Source: Malachius bipustulatus (lineage: Eukaryota > Arthropoda > Insecta > Coleoptera > Melyridae). Taken from it: a DNA stretch of 64,000 bases. A program made the translations under genes and the position numbers. The notes beneath the pieces were generated by a model. It was not told the origin of the DNA. It saw only the letters and a program-made list of their open reading frames with translations, and ran no database searches. How positions within the stretch are numbered: position 1 is the stretch's first letter; each line of letters starts with the position of its first letter. The DNA lies in contig OU342638.1 of assembly GCA_910589415.1 (NCBI GenBank), forward strand, positions 13,556,014-13,620,013, given 5' to 3'. Shown piece by piece: positions 1-10,069 of the stretch.

Positions 1-1128
1 GGTGTCCCGGCTGCCGCTCGACGGTCGGACTACGCCAGTAGGTCGAGGAGGACAAGTTTTTCTGCGGAGTTCAGTCAACTGGAAAATAAAATGTTAGTGG
101 TGCAATATGAGACGAGAACGGAATGATTTTACTATTATTTTTATCGCGTCGATAAAAGAATGAGAAATGAACTGAATAAAACTCTTGATTAATATTATTT
201 ACATGAAATTTATTATGGTCTCAATTCATGAAAAATTCCCTTTTATTTAAATGAATAATTTAATTAATAAATTAGGCCGGGGGAAAATTCTATTTACATG
301 AAATGACCACGGGTTTTATCATTTGATGAGTGATTGGGCTCGTCTTCGATTGCGTAACGGTCAATTCTCGTTCGCAATCGAAGGTTGACCTTCTACGTGC
401 ATGGCTAACTCGTCGAGTCAATTCTTCGACTCGTTAGGAAGTCACTGGGGGAATTATACGCTTTCTCAGTAATTAGACCAGGGACGCGAATCAATTCTTC
501 GCTTCACCTGGGTCCACGTTCGAGACTGATAAGCTTTAGGGGGTGACGAAAGAGTATCAATTCTACTCTCTCGTGATATCCCAACTTGACTCCTGGTCAG
601 TACCCAGGCTTCGCATTGGGGTAGGTTAAGGTGTGAGCTTGGAAGAGTCAATTCTTCTTCTTCGCTCTAGGAGAAGTCCCGATCAGTACTCGGGCCTCTG
701 GGCAAGGGGGTGAGCTATAGATGGCGGACCGGCTATCCTAGATCAGTTCTCTAGGAAGGCCAGCTGCCATCTGCTACCGTTCCTTCCATCTCGGTCCCTT
801 TATATAGGTACCGGACGTAAACAACAACAACTTCTTATCTTGTTTTCCTATCGGCTTCGCATTTATTCGCTTGGATTTAATATTTTAATATTTCCCGCTG
901 AATTAAATGTTGTTTCTGTTCCTTCCTAGAGGCACATTCTGTAAACAACAACTGATACCAATATAAAAAACCTCCCTTATCTTGTTGTCGCCGATTTATC
1001 TGCTTGGATTTTAATAATTTACTACTTGAATAATTCCTACATGATTTCTTCTTGCCTTTCGTGGGAATAATATTTTGTTCAAATTATGGCGTCGCTTTCC
1101 AGCGTCGCGACGTTACTGTAACGTCACA
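1..1128 (-). repeat. Inverted LTR copy 1 (LTR family A), cut by the window edge
   Basis: This stretch is the reverse complement of positions 5005-6133 of the plus-strand LTR at 5005-6362. It includes the U3 part: on the minus strand it begins TGTGACGTTACAG at 1128 and runs leftward to the window edge. Its 61-codon open frame at 466-651 is repeated in every LTR copy and lies across the hairpin array, so I do not call it a gene. Between this copy and the next lies a 62-nt linker (1129-1190) that, read on the minus strand, opens with the first bases of the primer-binding site (ACTGGCG). Confidence 0.9.
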
Positions 1129-1190
1129 AAATGTAAGTATACATACCTAGCTATTTAGGTACTCTTATAAATCCTAATTATGTCGCCAGT

Positions 1191-2193
1191 TGTGACGTCT
1201 CTCCTTTTTTGGAGAGGACGTCTTAATTATTGGGTTAATTTATTTCTTAACCCATGCCTTCAGACGGGATATTTGGGTGGATTTACACAAATGATACACG
1301 ACATTTTTTTGAAAAATAACGTAAATTTATTATTTCCTTAAAATGGTAAACGTAAAATAATCATTCAATGCTTGGTGAACGCCCGGTATATCTTCCAGGC
1401 CCAGCGCCCGGTAAAAACGGTGTCCCGGCTGCCGCTCGACGGTCGGACTACGCCAGTAGGTCGAGGAGGACAAGTTTTTCTGCGGAGTTCAGTCAACTGG
1501 AAAATAAAATGTTAGTGGTGCAATATGAGACGAGAACGGAATGATTTTACTATTATTTTTATCGCGTCGATAAAAGAATGAGAAATGAACTGAATAAAAC
1601 TCTTGATTAATATTATTTACATGAAATTTATTATGGTCTCAATTCATGAAAAATTCCCTTTTATTTAAATGAATAATTTAATTAATAAATTAGGCCGGGG
1701 GAAAATTCTATTTACATGAAATGACCACGGGTTTTATCATTTGATGAGTGATTGGGCTCGTCTTCGATTGCGTAACGGTCAATTCTCGTTCGCAATCGAA
1801 GGTTGACCTTCTACGTGCCTGGCTAACTCGTCGAGTCAATTCTTCGACTCGTTAGGAAGTCACTGGGGGAATTATACGCTTTCTCAGTAATTAGACCAGG
1901 GACGCGAATCAATTCTTCGCTTCACCTGGGTCCACGTTCGAGACTGATAAGCTTTAGGGGGTGACGAAAGAGTATCAATTCTACTCTCTCGTGATATCCC
2001 AACTTGACTCCTGGTCAGTACCCAGGCTTCGCATTGGGGTAGGTTAAGGTGTGAGCTTGGAAGAGTCAATTCTTCTTCTTCGCTCTAGGAGAAGTCCCGA
2101 TCAGTACTCGGGCCTCTGGGCAAGGGGGTGAGCTATAGATGGCGGACCGGCTATCCTAGATCAGTTCTCTAGGAAGGCCAGCTGCCATCTGCT
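1191..2193 (-). repeat. Inverted R-U5 segment, copy 2 (LTR family A)
   Basis: Reverse complement of canonical LTR positions 5360-6362. U3 is missing: the copy begins at AGCAGATGG, 31 nt downstream of the first base of the LTR TATA box (5329), which is where transcription should start. At 2194-2203 the ten bases GGCCTTCCTA are the complement of the nearby TAGGAAGGCC (2170-2179), making a small snap-back. On the other side five or so bases of the primer-binding site are kept (ACTGGCG). It looks like a copy of the 5' end of the RNA rather than of the integrated DNA. Confidence 0.85.
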
Positions 2194-2232
2194 GGCCTTC
2201 CTAAATAACCAGTACCTAAATAACTCGCCAGT
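2194..2232. other. Snap-back and linker between inverted R-U5 copies
   Basis: The first ten bases complement the adjacent end of copy 2. The next 29 bases are non-LTR filler containing GTACCTAAATA, a motif that also occurs, in the opposite orientation, in the linker at 1129-1190. The final bases are the start of the primer-binding site on the minus strand. Confidence 0.6.
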
Positions 2233-3237
2233 TGTGACGTCTCTCCTTTTTTTGAGAGGACGTCTTAATTATTGGGTTAATTTATTTCTTAACCCATGCC
2301 TTCAGACGGGATATTTGGGTGGATTTACACAAATGATACACGACATTTTTTTAAAAAAATAACGTAAATTTATTATTTCCTTAAAATGGTAAACGTAAAA
2401 TAATCATTCAATGCTTGGTGAACGCCCGGTATATCTTCCAGGCCCAGCACCCGGTAAAAACGGTGTCCCGGCTGCCGCTCGACGGTCGGACTACGCCAGT
2501 AGGTCGAGGAGGACAAGTTTTTCTGCGGAGTTCAGTCAACTGGAGAATAAAATGTTAGTGGTGCAATATGAGACGAGAACGGAATGATTTTACTATTATT
2601 TTTATCGCGTCGATAAAAGAATGAGAAATGAACTGAATAAAACTCTCGATTAATATTATTTACATGAAATCTATTATGGTCTCAATTTATGAAAAATTCC
2701 CTTTTATTTAAATGAATAATTTAATTAATAAATTAGGCCGGGGGAAAATTCTATTTACATGAAATGACCACGGGTTTTATCATTTGATGAGTGATTGGGC
2801 TCGTCTTCGATTGCGTAACGGTCAATTCTCGTTCGCAATCGAAGGTTGACCTTCTACGTGCCTGCTAACTCGTCGAGTCAATACTTCGACGCGCTAGGAA
2901 GTCACGGGGGGAATTATACGCTTTCTCAGAGTAATTAGACCAGGGACGCGAATCAATTCTTCGCTTCACCTGGGTCCACGTTCGAGACTGATAAGCTTTA
3001 GGGGGTGACGAAAAAGCATCAATACTACTCTTTCGTGATATCCCAACTTGACTCCTGGTCAGTACCCAGGCTTCGCATTGGGGTAGGTTAAGGTGTGAGC
3101 TCGGAAGAGTCAATTCTTCTTCTTCGCTCTAGGAGAAGTCCCGATCAGTACTCGGGCCTCTGGGCAAGGGGGTGAGCCATGGATGGCGGACCGGCTATCC
3201 TAGATCAGTTCTCTAGGAAGGCCAGCTGCCATCTGCT
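2233..3237 (-). repeat. Inverted R-U5 segment, copy 3 (LTR family A)
   Basis: Second R-U5-only piece. It begins at the same AGCAGATGG base as copy 2, here at 3237, and ends with U5 plus ACTGGCG. It is the most diverged copy. Changes in hairpin 5 (3008-3036) and hairpin 7 (2865-2897) keep the stems paired by G-U or A-U exchanges. It abuts a plus-strand LTR end at 3238/3239, giving an abrupt inverted junction. Confidence 0.85.
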
Positions 3238-3238
3238 C

Positions 3239-3289
3239 AAATTAACCCAATAATTAAGACGTCCTCTCCAAAAAAGGAGAGACGTCACA
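3239..3289 (+). repeat. Terminal 51 bp of the 5' LTR
   Basis: Identical in sense to the end of the 3' LTR, finishing ...GACGTCACA. The LTR ends form a short inverted repeat (TGTGACGT / ACGTCACA). Confidence 0.85.
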
Positions 3290-3291
3290 AC

Positions 3292-3309
3292 TGGCGCCCG
3301 AGCAAAAAG
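3292..3309 (+). other. Primer-binding site, TGGCGCCCGAGC type
   Basis: Begins two bases after the LTR end. TGGCGCCCGA resembles the lysine-tRNA class of primer-binding sites seen in many retroelements, but the exact tRNA cannot be named without the host tRNA set. The same site is used by the minus-strand LTR at 7197-8464, which suggests related families. Confidence 0.75.
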
Positions 3310-3371
3310 AAAATAAATACAGGGATTTTCCCTAAAAATTAGCACCCTTAGCTAATTAAAAATTTATAATA

Positions 3372-4823
3372 ATGCCAAATTCAGACGAGGAGGGTGCGAC
3401 AGCACAAACCACGACAAGCGCGTGGATACACCAGCTCACTAAAGAGCAAGCTATTGAAGAGACCACCAAATTAGGTCTCGACAGCACTGGAAAATTAGAT
3501 GAGTTAAGAGCCCGCTTGCGAGGACATTTCGCATTAAAGTCAATTATCCAAGGAGCTCAAGGGGCTCGCCCAAAAGAGCAAACCCAGAAAAACGTAAGCG
3601 AAACCGAGCTGTTAAAACGACAGTTAAGAGAAGCGCAAGAAACCATACAAAAAATGCAGCGTGCAACAGCACATACTGCATCAATGCCTCAAAGCAACAG
3701 CGACGTGACGCAAGGACAGGCAATCATGGGGCCCTCCTACCCACTGGAGTCCATAAACATTATCCAGAAAGGAAATGTATATTTCAGCGGTAGGTCATCT
3801 GAAGCTCCTGAATTTATAGAACGCCTCGAGGAACTTCGAGCAACGTTCGACATCCCACAGGAGCACATGCTACAAGCATTAATAATCTGCCTGCGAAACG
3901 ATGCGCTATTATGGCACAGAAACAATTCCCACAAGTGGCACTCGTGGGAAGGTTTCAAAAACATTTTCGCAACGGATTTCTTCCCAGCCAACTATTTCGA
4001 AAGGCTCGAAGAAATAATAAGAAACCGAAAACAGAAGCACAACGAAGCACCTGGATCATATATTAATAATATCCTAACCCTCATACGCAGGGAAGGAAAC
4101 CTGAACGAGATCCAAACTCTCGACAGGGTATATAAAAACATGCTCCCCCAATACAAAATTTATGTCCGTAGAAGCGATTTTACGACGCTTTCGGGTTTGC
4201 AGCAGCTAATGCAAAACTTCGAACAAATCCAAAGCGAAATAGCTAAATGTAAAGAAGAACGCTTCCAACGAACCCCAGTCACGGGAAACAATGACAGGAA
4301 CGACCGCCCAGAGAGGCCTTATTACGCGCCGTCACATAGGCAGCAGCAACAGGGCAAACGGTACGAAAGTCGCCAAGATAGGCATCGACCTACCGACACA
4401 GGCCCCAAGATCGACATTGTGGACACTAATATTAACCTAATAGAGGTAGTGACCGATGTCGAGTGCTGCGAAGAGCAAGCCGAGGTTAAGTACCTCGAAA
4501 AACAGTCTCCTCAAGGGAAACCAAACGTCGCTGACCACGTCGAAGGTTACATGACTGAATACGCCTGCAACGACGACGCAGCAGAGCCCGCCACGAGTGC
4601 AGCAGGATACAAACCCGCCTCGACAAAGCGAGCTAGCCCCACAGGCGAATTGCAGGGGAAAATTACGCACGGCGTATATACGAGACGCGAGCAAGCAGAC
4701 AAGCAACGTCAGGCTCAGCGCAACAGCAGCTACAGCTACAGTACAGCCACAAGCGTTGAAGCTTCCAGGGATAACGCGGAGTCTACGCAGCGACGATGGA
4801 AGTTCAATACCCGTCCGCCGTAG
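3372..4823 (+). CDS. Gag protein of LTR retrotransposon, no zinc knuckle
   Basis: A 483-residue ORF starting at the first ATG after the primer-binding site. Residues about 22-52 resemble a SAP-type helix-turn-helix (conserved Leu and Gly in a charged two-helix pattern). Residues about 75-105 are a charged probable coiled coil. Residues about 130-290 match the retrotransposon gag (capsid-like) family, with the typical run of aromatic residues in the pattern WHRN...W..F...F. The C-terminal 190 residues are polar and low in complexity, and no CCHC knuckle is visible. RNA binding may instead rest on the Arg/Gln-rich stretch near residues 310-345. No pol frame follows. The role should be particle assembly around its own RNA; assignment to gag is firm, details of RNA binding are inference. 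Confidence 0.85.
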   Translation: MPNSDEEGATAQTTTSAWIHQLTKEQAIEETTKLGLDSTGKLDELRARLRGHFALKSIIQGAQGARPKEQTQKNVSETELLKRQLREAQETIQKMQRATAHTASMPQSNSDVTQGQAIMGPSYPLESINIIQKGNVYFSGRSSEAPEFIERLEELRATFDIPQEHMLQALIICLRNDALLWHRNNSHKWHSWEGFKNIFATDFFPANYFERLEEIIRNRKQKHNEAPGSYINNILTLIRREGNLNEIQTLDRVYKNMLPQYKIYVRRSDFTTLSGLQQLMQNFEQIQSEIAKCKEERFQRTPVTGNNDRNDRPERPYYAPSHRQQQQGKRYESRQDRHRPTDTGPKIDIVDTNINLIEVVTDVECCEEQAEVKYLEKQSPQGKPNVADHVEGYMTEYACNDDAAEPATSAAGYKPASTKRASPTGELQGKITHGVYTRREQADKQRQAQRNSSYSYSTATSVEASRDNAESTQRRWKFNTRPP

Positions 4824-5004
4824 GATGGATCTCTTAAGATCTCGGATTAGTTTTTAAGCGTTTTTGGAAGGTTCATTATTTTATTATTATTGGTTTGTAA
4901 ATTATTGATAGTTGTAAGTTAGCGTTCGTTGTCAATTTTACTTCCGAGGACGGAAGAGAAAAAAATCCTCATGCTTCAGATTTTTTTTACCGACGTGTGG
5001 GGGG
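4824..5004 (+). other. 3' untranslated spacer and polypurine tract
   Basis: Non-coding 181 bp between the gag stop and the LTR. It ends in the G-rich run at 4992-5004 directly before TGTGAC, the expected position of the plus-strand primer. Confidence 0.7.
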
Positions 5005-5328
5005 TGTGACGTTACAGTAACGTCGCGACGCTGGAAAGCGACGCCAGAATTTAAATAAAATATATTATTCCCACGAAAGGCAAGAAGAAATCATGTAGGA
5101 ATTATTCAAGTAGTAAATTATTAAAATCCAAGCAGATAAATCGGCGACAACAAGATAAGGGAGGTTTTTTATATTGGTATCAGTTGTTGTTTACAGAATG
5201 TGCCTCTAGGAAGGTACAGAAACAACATTTAATTCAGCGGGAAATATTAAAATATTAAATCCAAGCGAATAAATGCGAAGCCGATAGGAAAACAAGATAA
5301 GAAGTTGTTGTTGTTTACGTCCGGTACC

Positions 5329-5337
5329 TATATAAAG
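5329..5337 (+). promoter_or_regulatory. LTR TATA box (TATATAAAG)
   Basis: Lies 31 nt upstream of A5360. A5360 is the base at which both inverted R-U5 copies start, so start-site prediction and truncation point agree. Confidence 0.75.
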
Positions 5338-5362
5338 GGACCGAGATGGAAGGAACGGTAGC

Positions 5363-5788
5363 AGATGGCAGCTGGCCTTCCTAGAGAACTGATCTAGGAT
5401 AGCCGGTCCGCCATCTATAGCTCACCCCCTTGCCCAGAGGCCCGAGTACTGATCGGGACTTCTCCTAGAGCGAAGAAGAAGAATTGACTCTTCCAAGCTC
5501 ACACCTTAACCTACCCCAATGCGAAGCCTGGGTACTGACCAGGAGTCAAGTTGGGATATCACGAGAGAGTAGAATTGATACTCTTTCGTCACCCCCTAAA
5601 GCTTATCAGTCTCGAACGTGGACCCAGGTGAAGCGAAGAATTGATTCGCGTCCCTGGTCTAATTACTGAGAAAGCGTATAATTCCCCCAGTGACTTCCTA
5701 ACGAGTCGAAGAATTGACTCGACGAGTTAGCCAGGCACGTAGAAGGTCAACCTTCGATTGCGAACGAGAATTGACCGTTACGCAATCG
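5363..5788 (+). other. Array of eight hairpins with a shared 7-nt loop in the LTR leader
   Basis: Loop positions are 5386 (GAACTGA), 5446 (GTACTGA), 5481 (GAATTGA), 5532 (GTACTGA), and 5572, 5638, 5711 and 5768 (all GAATTGA). Each loop is flanked by complementary arms, for example TCCTAGA/TCTAGGA (5379-5399), CCCGA/TCGGG (5441-5457), CCTGG/CCAGG (5527-5543), an 11-bp arm pair at 5561-5589, and a 12-bp pair with one bulge at 5755-5788. Arm sequences differ between hairpins while the loop stays G[AT]A[CT]TGA. The array lies just downstream of the predicted cap site, so it would be in the RNA leader. Substitutions in copy 3 preserve pairing. Confidence 0.75.
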
Positions 5789-6362
5789 AAGACGAGCCCA
5801 ATCACTCATCAAATGATAAAACCCGTGGTCATTTCATGTAAATAGAATTTTCCCCCGGCCTAATTTATTAATTAAATTATTCATTTAAATAAAAGGGAAT
5901 TTTTCATGAATTGAGACCATAATAAATTTCATGTAAATAATATTAATCAAGAGTTTTATTCAGTTCATTTCTCATTCTTTTATCGACGCGATAAAAATAA
6001 TAGTAAAATCATTCCGTTCTCGTCTCATATTGCACCACTAACATTTTATTTTCCAGTTGACTGAACTCCGCAGAAAAACTTGTCCTCCTCGACCTACTGG
6101 CGTAGTCCGACCGTCGAGCGGCAGCCGGGACACCGTTTTTACCGGGCGCTGGGCCTGGAAGATATACCGGGCGTTCACCAAGCATTGAATGATTATTTTA
6201 CGTTTACCATTTTAAGGAAATAATAAATTTACGTTATTTTTCAAAAAAATGTCGTGTATCATTTGTGTAAATCCACCCAAATATCCCGTCTGAAGGCATG
6301 GGTTAAGAAATAAATTAACCCAATAATTAAGACGTCCTCTCCAAAAAAGGAGAGACGTCACA

Positions 6363-6826
6363 ACCTACTTAATCGTCTCCGTGACCTGATTAAATTCATT
6401 ATCCCGTGTCTAGACGTAATGGAATTTTCTATTCGCTAGTTTTGCCGCCTGTTACAAACGGACCCTTGTTCATGTCGTCCGTTTCTCATGGATTTCAGTT
6501 ACGCGAGCCTTCTGCCAAGGCCAACCTCCAGACTATAACTAACTATTATACATGCATCATTAAGATTATAATATTCTTAACAGAGAAAAGACCTGAGCTC
6601 TATGTTCAAATGTAAATCACGTTTTACTTCTGGATATTTTTCTTTTACCCAGCTGAATTCTTAATTCCCCTGATATTTCAAAATACGGACTGTCGATGTT
6701 CTCGACATGTCACAAAAGAAAGGCCCCCTAAATAAATAAATTGTTTATGGTAAGAGGGAATCAAAGAGAAAAATAAATTTTCAAAAAGAGTAGAGAAAGC
6801 ACAGACCCTGCGAACCATAACAATAT

Positions 6827-6882
<56 letters not shown>

Positions 6883-7172
6883 CGTGGGCAGGTGAATTTT
6901 GGAAAACCACTTTTTCGTGATCTGGGGGTCATGATCGGTGGACATTTGATGAGTTTGGGTGATTTTCGAAAAGTGATGTCGTCCTCAATAGTGTATTTTT
7001 TTATTAAAAAATACACTAATATCAGATAATTATCTTCCAATTATTAAAATAACAAAACTCTCATCTTGATGAAATCAGCAACGCAATTTGGTGAATCTTC
7101 CTTCCCCTTTATTTGGAGATGAAATCCCTGTGACGACAACTCCGGCTGTCCGGGAAACTGGCAGAGGACGGA
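6363..7172. other. Intergenic, with (TA)n microsatellite
   Basis: No convincing gene. A (TA)n tract interrupted by AAAT occupies 6823-6882. The stretch from about 6900 to 7172 may be the decayed internal part of the minus-strand LTR element whose LTR begins at 7197, but no gag-like frame is visible. Confidence 0.6.
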
Positions 7173-7190
7173 CGGATTGCTCGGGCGCCA
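7173..7190 (-). other. Primer-binding site of minus-strand LTR element
   Basis: On the minus strand it reads TGGCGCCCGAGCAATCCG, six bases after the LTR terminus TACA. It shares its first 13 bases with the site at 3292. Confidence 0.7.
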
Positions 7191-7196
7191 GATTTT

Positions 7197-8464
7197 TGTA
7201 GAGGGTTTACTCCCCAGGGGAAATGGTCTCGCTTACCTTTCCCAACTACCTGGGTTGTCACACAGGTGGTACGTTTGTCGTACCCTTGTCCCAGGGTAAC
7301 TCTGTGGAGAAGACGGATAGTGCCAGGGGTCAGATGAGGTTATCCCAGCGGAGGACACGGAGGAGCGGTCTTTAGGCGCTCCCCGCGTTAAACAATTATT
7401 ATACAAATTCCTAGCCTTACGGGTCAACTAACTACGGGTTTTCGTCATTCGAGGTGGTGCTATTTATGGCGGGTGCGAATATGAAAATCGGGTCGGCGCG
7501 GTGAAGCCGCTGTGTGGCGTGTCTTACTGGACTGGAGGGGCCGGGATTCGGCGTGCTGTTGGTACGAGTACCAGACCTCGCCGCCACCGTGAGATTACCC
7601 CCTGCGTCGCCGGGGCTGACAATCTCACGACAAAGACGGGACCTTCGTTACTCCAGCGGAACACAGGTGTCGATGGGCTGTTGACTAGCACCAGACCACG
7701 CTACCACCGCGAGATTACCCCCTGCGTCGCCGGGGCTGACAATCTCACAACAATAACGGAGCCTTTGTTGCTACAGCGGGGGCCAGTAGTGAGCAGAGGG
7801 GAAGGACTAATGAAGGATGTTCGGGGATGATCGTGACACAACCAAATACAGTGAAATAATGACCGCTGGTATCAATTACCACCTACCTTAGCACGGAAGC
7901 GCAGGGTGGTCGGCTCGGATCTCGGATTAACGTGCGGAACTTTAATACACTTGTCTGGCTGTAATCGGCACTAATTCTGGGATCGCTGCTACTAACTTCG
8001 GTTAACAACACCGGAACGGACGTCTTACACTACTGCACCCTAAGAACGCCGGTTCGGAAGTTTATACCAGGTACTACCTACTCGTAATAACGCCGGATCG
8101 GAAGTAATTTTCAAGCCAAAATGTCCGTGGTTTTATATGATTTTCATATCGCCTGGATTCACTAATCACCGTTTTTCTGATGGAACGCGGAGCATAAAAA
8201 CGGTTCATTTAGTTTTTACCTACGGTGATATCGCTGGTATCAGCGGTGTGGCTTCCGAATTTGTAGTCAACTGCCTCGATTCAGCTCGCTTAAATTTTGG
8301 TTTGTTCATAAAAAACTGATAAATGATTTGCGGAATTAATAATAATGGTTTTATTATTTGACGAAATGCATGAATCGATCCTAATGATTTTTGGAATAAA
8401 TGAAAACTATTATTGGAGGCAGCTGACTAAAAAAATGAAGTCGAAAATTCACGACTTCATTACA
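7197..8464 (-). repeat. LTR of a second retrotransposon family (B), minus strand, about 1.27 kb
   Basis: Read on the minus strand it starts TGTAATGAAGTCGTG at 8464 and ends CTCTACA at 7197, followed by a primer-binding site. A TATA-like box (CATATAAAACC) lies at 8129-8139, about 330 bp from the start. The presumed transcribed part has a duplicated block of about 60 bp at 7571-7630 and 7691-7750, in which GTGAGATT and AATCTCAC could pair. It also has a motif like AACGCCGGNTCGGAAG at 8000-8112 repeated about every 45 bp. No second LTR or coding region was found, so this is a partial element. Confidence 0.65.
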
Positions 8465-9330
8465 TCCCATATAAAAAAAAATAATCAAAAATGTACCTTA
8501 ACACTCCAAATCATCTCCTGATGGAAATTAAATACAACAGAGTCCAAAAATGAGATACACGGTGATGCCTGCTCCTTCTCTAACTGACTACGTCAGACCA
8601 TTCGTCCGGCTTTGTCTGGAGAACCGCCATTACTTCCAAAAAGAAATATGTTCTTCTATCAAGTGCTTGAAGATGGGATATTTCTCAACAGAGACCACCA
8701 CCAGAACATTTTGGAAATAAAATGAACGACTAACATTAGGTCTTAATAGAGATCCACCCCGAAAGAGGGATCCGAAAAATCGAATTCTAGAAATAGAACT
8801 AGAACTCGAAACGTAGAAACATAGAACTAGAAGTAGAGAATAAAAAAGAAAAAAGAAAAGCCCGAGAGGGACGCCATTATGCCCAGTCGAGCTTTCTTAC
8901 TCATCCATGCATGATTGACAGGCTCCTCTTTCCTGTGTTTTTTAACCACACAACACGAAATAACCAACGAAATAACACCATTTCACTGAAACACCATCAC
9001 TCAATGATTTCCAAACAACAAGAAACCAACTAACACCTTCAGTTCTCCTTCACCAAATAAAAATCGATATTCCTGGCTCCACCTTGCTACACTCTCTCTG
9101 ACGTTCAGTTCTTCTCACTGGCAGTTGACGGGCTCGAGTTGACGGTCCCGTCACTCGGTCTCGCTACAATGCCTTAAACTATAGAACCTGCGGAGGGTAT
9201 CATTCCAAAGGAACGCCATCTTGGTACACCTTTCTATTCGTAAATTCGTTCTGGATAAATACGGAAAAGCGCACGCTACAAAAAGTCGACATAAAACAGG
9301 TTTTATTGCTACTCTTGCGTCGACTTTCAG
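8465..9330. other. Unassigned intergenic DNA
   Basis: No ORF or RNA gene I can support. A purine-rich repetitive run (AGAACTAGAA-like) spans 8790-8850. Confidence 0.5.
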
Positions 9331-9339
9331 GGGAGACTT

Positions 9340-10060
9340 TTACGTCTAAAAATTACGAAAAAACATTTAAGTCCAATTATTTTATTTTTATTTTTATTGT
9401 AATTTACAGTCAACGGGTGGTACCCTGTAGATACATTTCAATAAATACTGAAAAATTTAATCACAAAACATCATATGGTTTATAAAAGGTTTACAGAAAT
9501 CTATAGTAACAAGGGTTTTAAAGCTCCTTTTTAAATGATGGAACATTATCAAGCCCTAATAGGTGGGAGCAGGGAACAACTATTTTATTCTTAGGCCTGG
9601 CCATGCACGTAGTGATTTTCTTAAATCCAGATATCTCAGAAACGGCTGCTCAAATCAACTCTTACCACGTATGCCTTTTTTTGGTAAAAGACGTTAGAGA
9701 ATAAGAATTTTTATTTAAAAGTTAAATACAGAGTGGCCCAAAAAAGATAGTTCGTTTTGAATGTGTTCAAGGTACCGCAGGTGGCGCCCTCTAAATTTTA
9801 CAATAAAAATGATTGCAGTTTTCAATTTTTCACCCCACAAAAGCCCCTTCAGCCGAATATTGTGAAAATATACCAATTATTAAAAAAGTTATTTAAGAAA
9901 AACGGAAACCAAATTGAACTTTTGACACCCTGTATCTCCGAAATCATCCACTTTTGGATGGAGATAAATTGGGTTAGATCGGCTTATTTAGGCCTCAGGA
10001 ATTTGTGGTAGCTTTTTTTTCCGTGGTAGCAACTTTCAGAGACACCCAGCCACATTTGAT
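9340..10060. repeat. Decayed MITE-type repeats
   Basis: Contains pieces typical of the window's small DNA elements, including GAGTGGCCCAA at 9731 (compare 20925, 21185 and 34393) and ACACCCTGTAT at about 9926, the terminus shared by several foldback elements. No intact boundaries were found. Confidence 0.4.
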
Positions 10061-10069
10061 TGAAAAATA

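Larger units (their letters stand above)
3239..6362 (+). mobile_element. Gag-only LTR retrotransposon (family A), 5' LTR reduced to its last 51 bp
   Basis: Order on the plus strand: remnant of the 5' LTR (3239-3289), primer-binding site (3292), a single gag ORF (3372-4823), a polypurine tract (4992-5004) and a complete 3' LTR (5005-6362). No protease, reverse transcriptase, RNase H or integrase is present in the 1.7 kb between the LTRs, so it would depend on enzymes from another element. The gag ORF is open throughout, which argues that it was maintained until recently. The 5' side was replaced by the inverted R-U5 pieces described at 1191-3237. Confidence 0.8.
5005..6362 (+). repeat. Complete 3' LTR, family A (1358 bp)
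   Basis: Starts TGTGACGTTACAGTAACGTC, a 17-bp palindrome near the tip, and ends GACGTCACA. U3 is about 355 bp, with a TATA box at 5329. R-U5 is about 1 kb and holds the hairpin array. The three inverted pieces at 1-3237 are copies of this sequence. Flanking DNA after 6362 is unrelated. Confidence 0.9.

Noticed and set aside
466..5669. A 61-residue open frame repeated in every family A LTR copy (466-651, 1884-2069, 2865-3113, 5484-5669)
   Set aside because: Its conservation follows from the LTR copies being near-identical. It lies across the hairpin array, and antisense relative to the element in none of the plausible transcripts does it have upstream signals. The third copy runs through differently.
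5380..5790. CRISPR-like spaced repeat pattern
   Set aside because: The repeated part is only a 7-nt loop inside differing stems, not a constant repeat with unique spacers, and the context is a eukaryotic LTR.
6678..7040. Open frame with a poly Ile-Tyr run
   Set aside because: Produced by the (TA)n microsatellite.
7501..7830. 109-codon frame with two similar blocks
   Set aside because: It is the translated duplication inside the family B LTR, on the strand opposite to the element.
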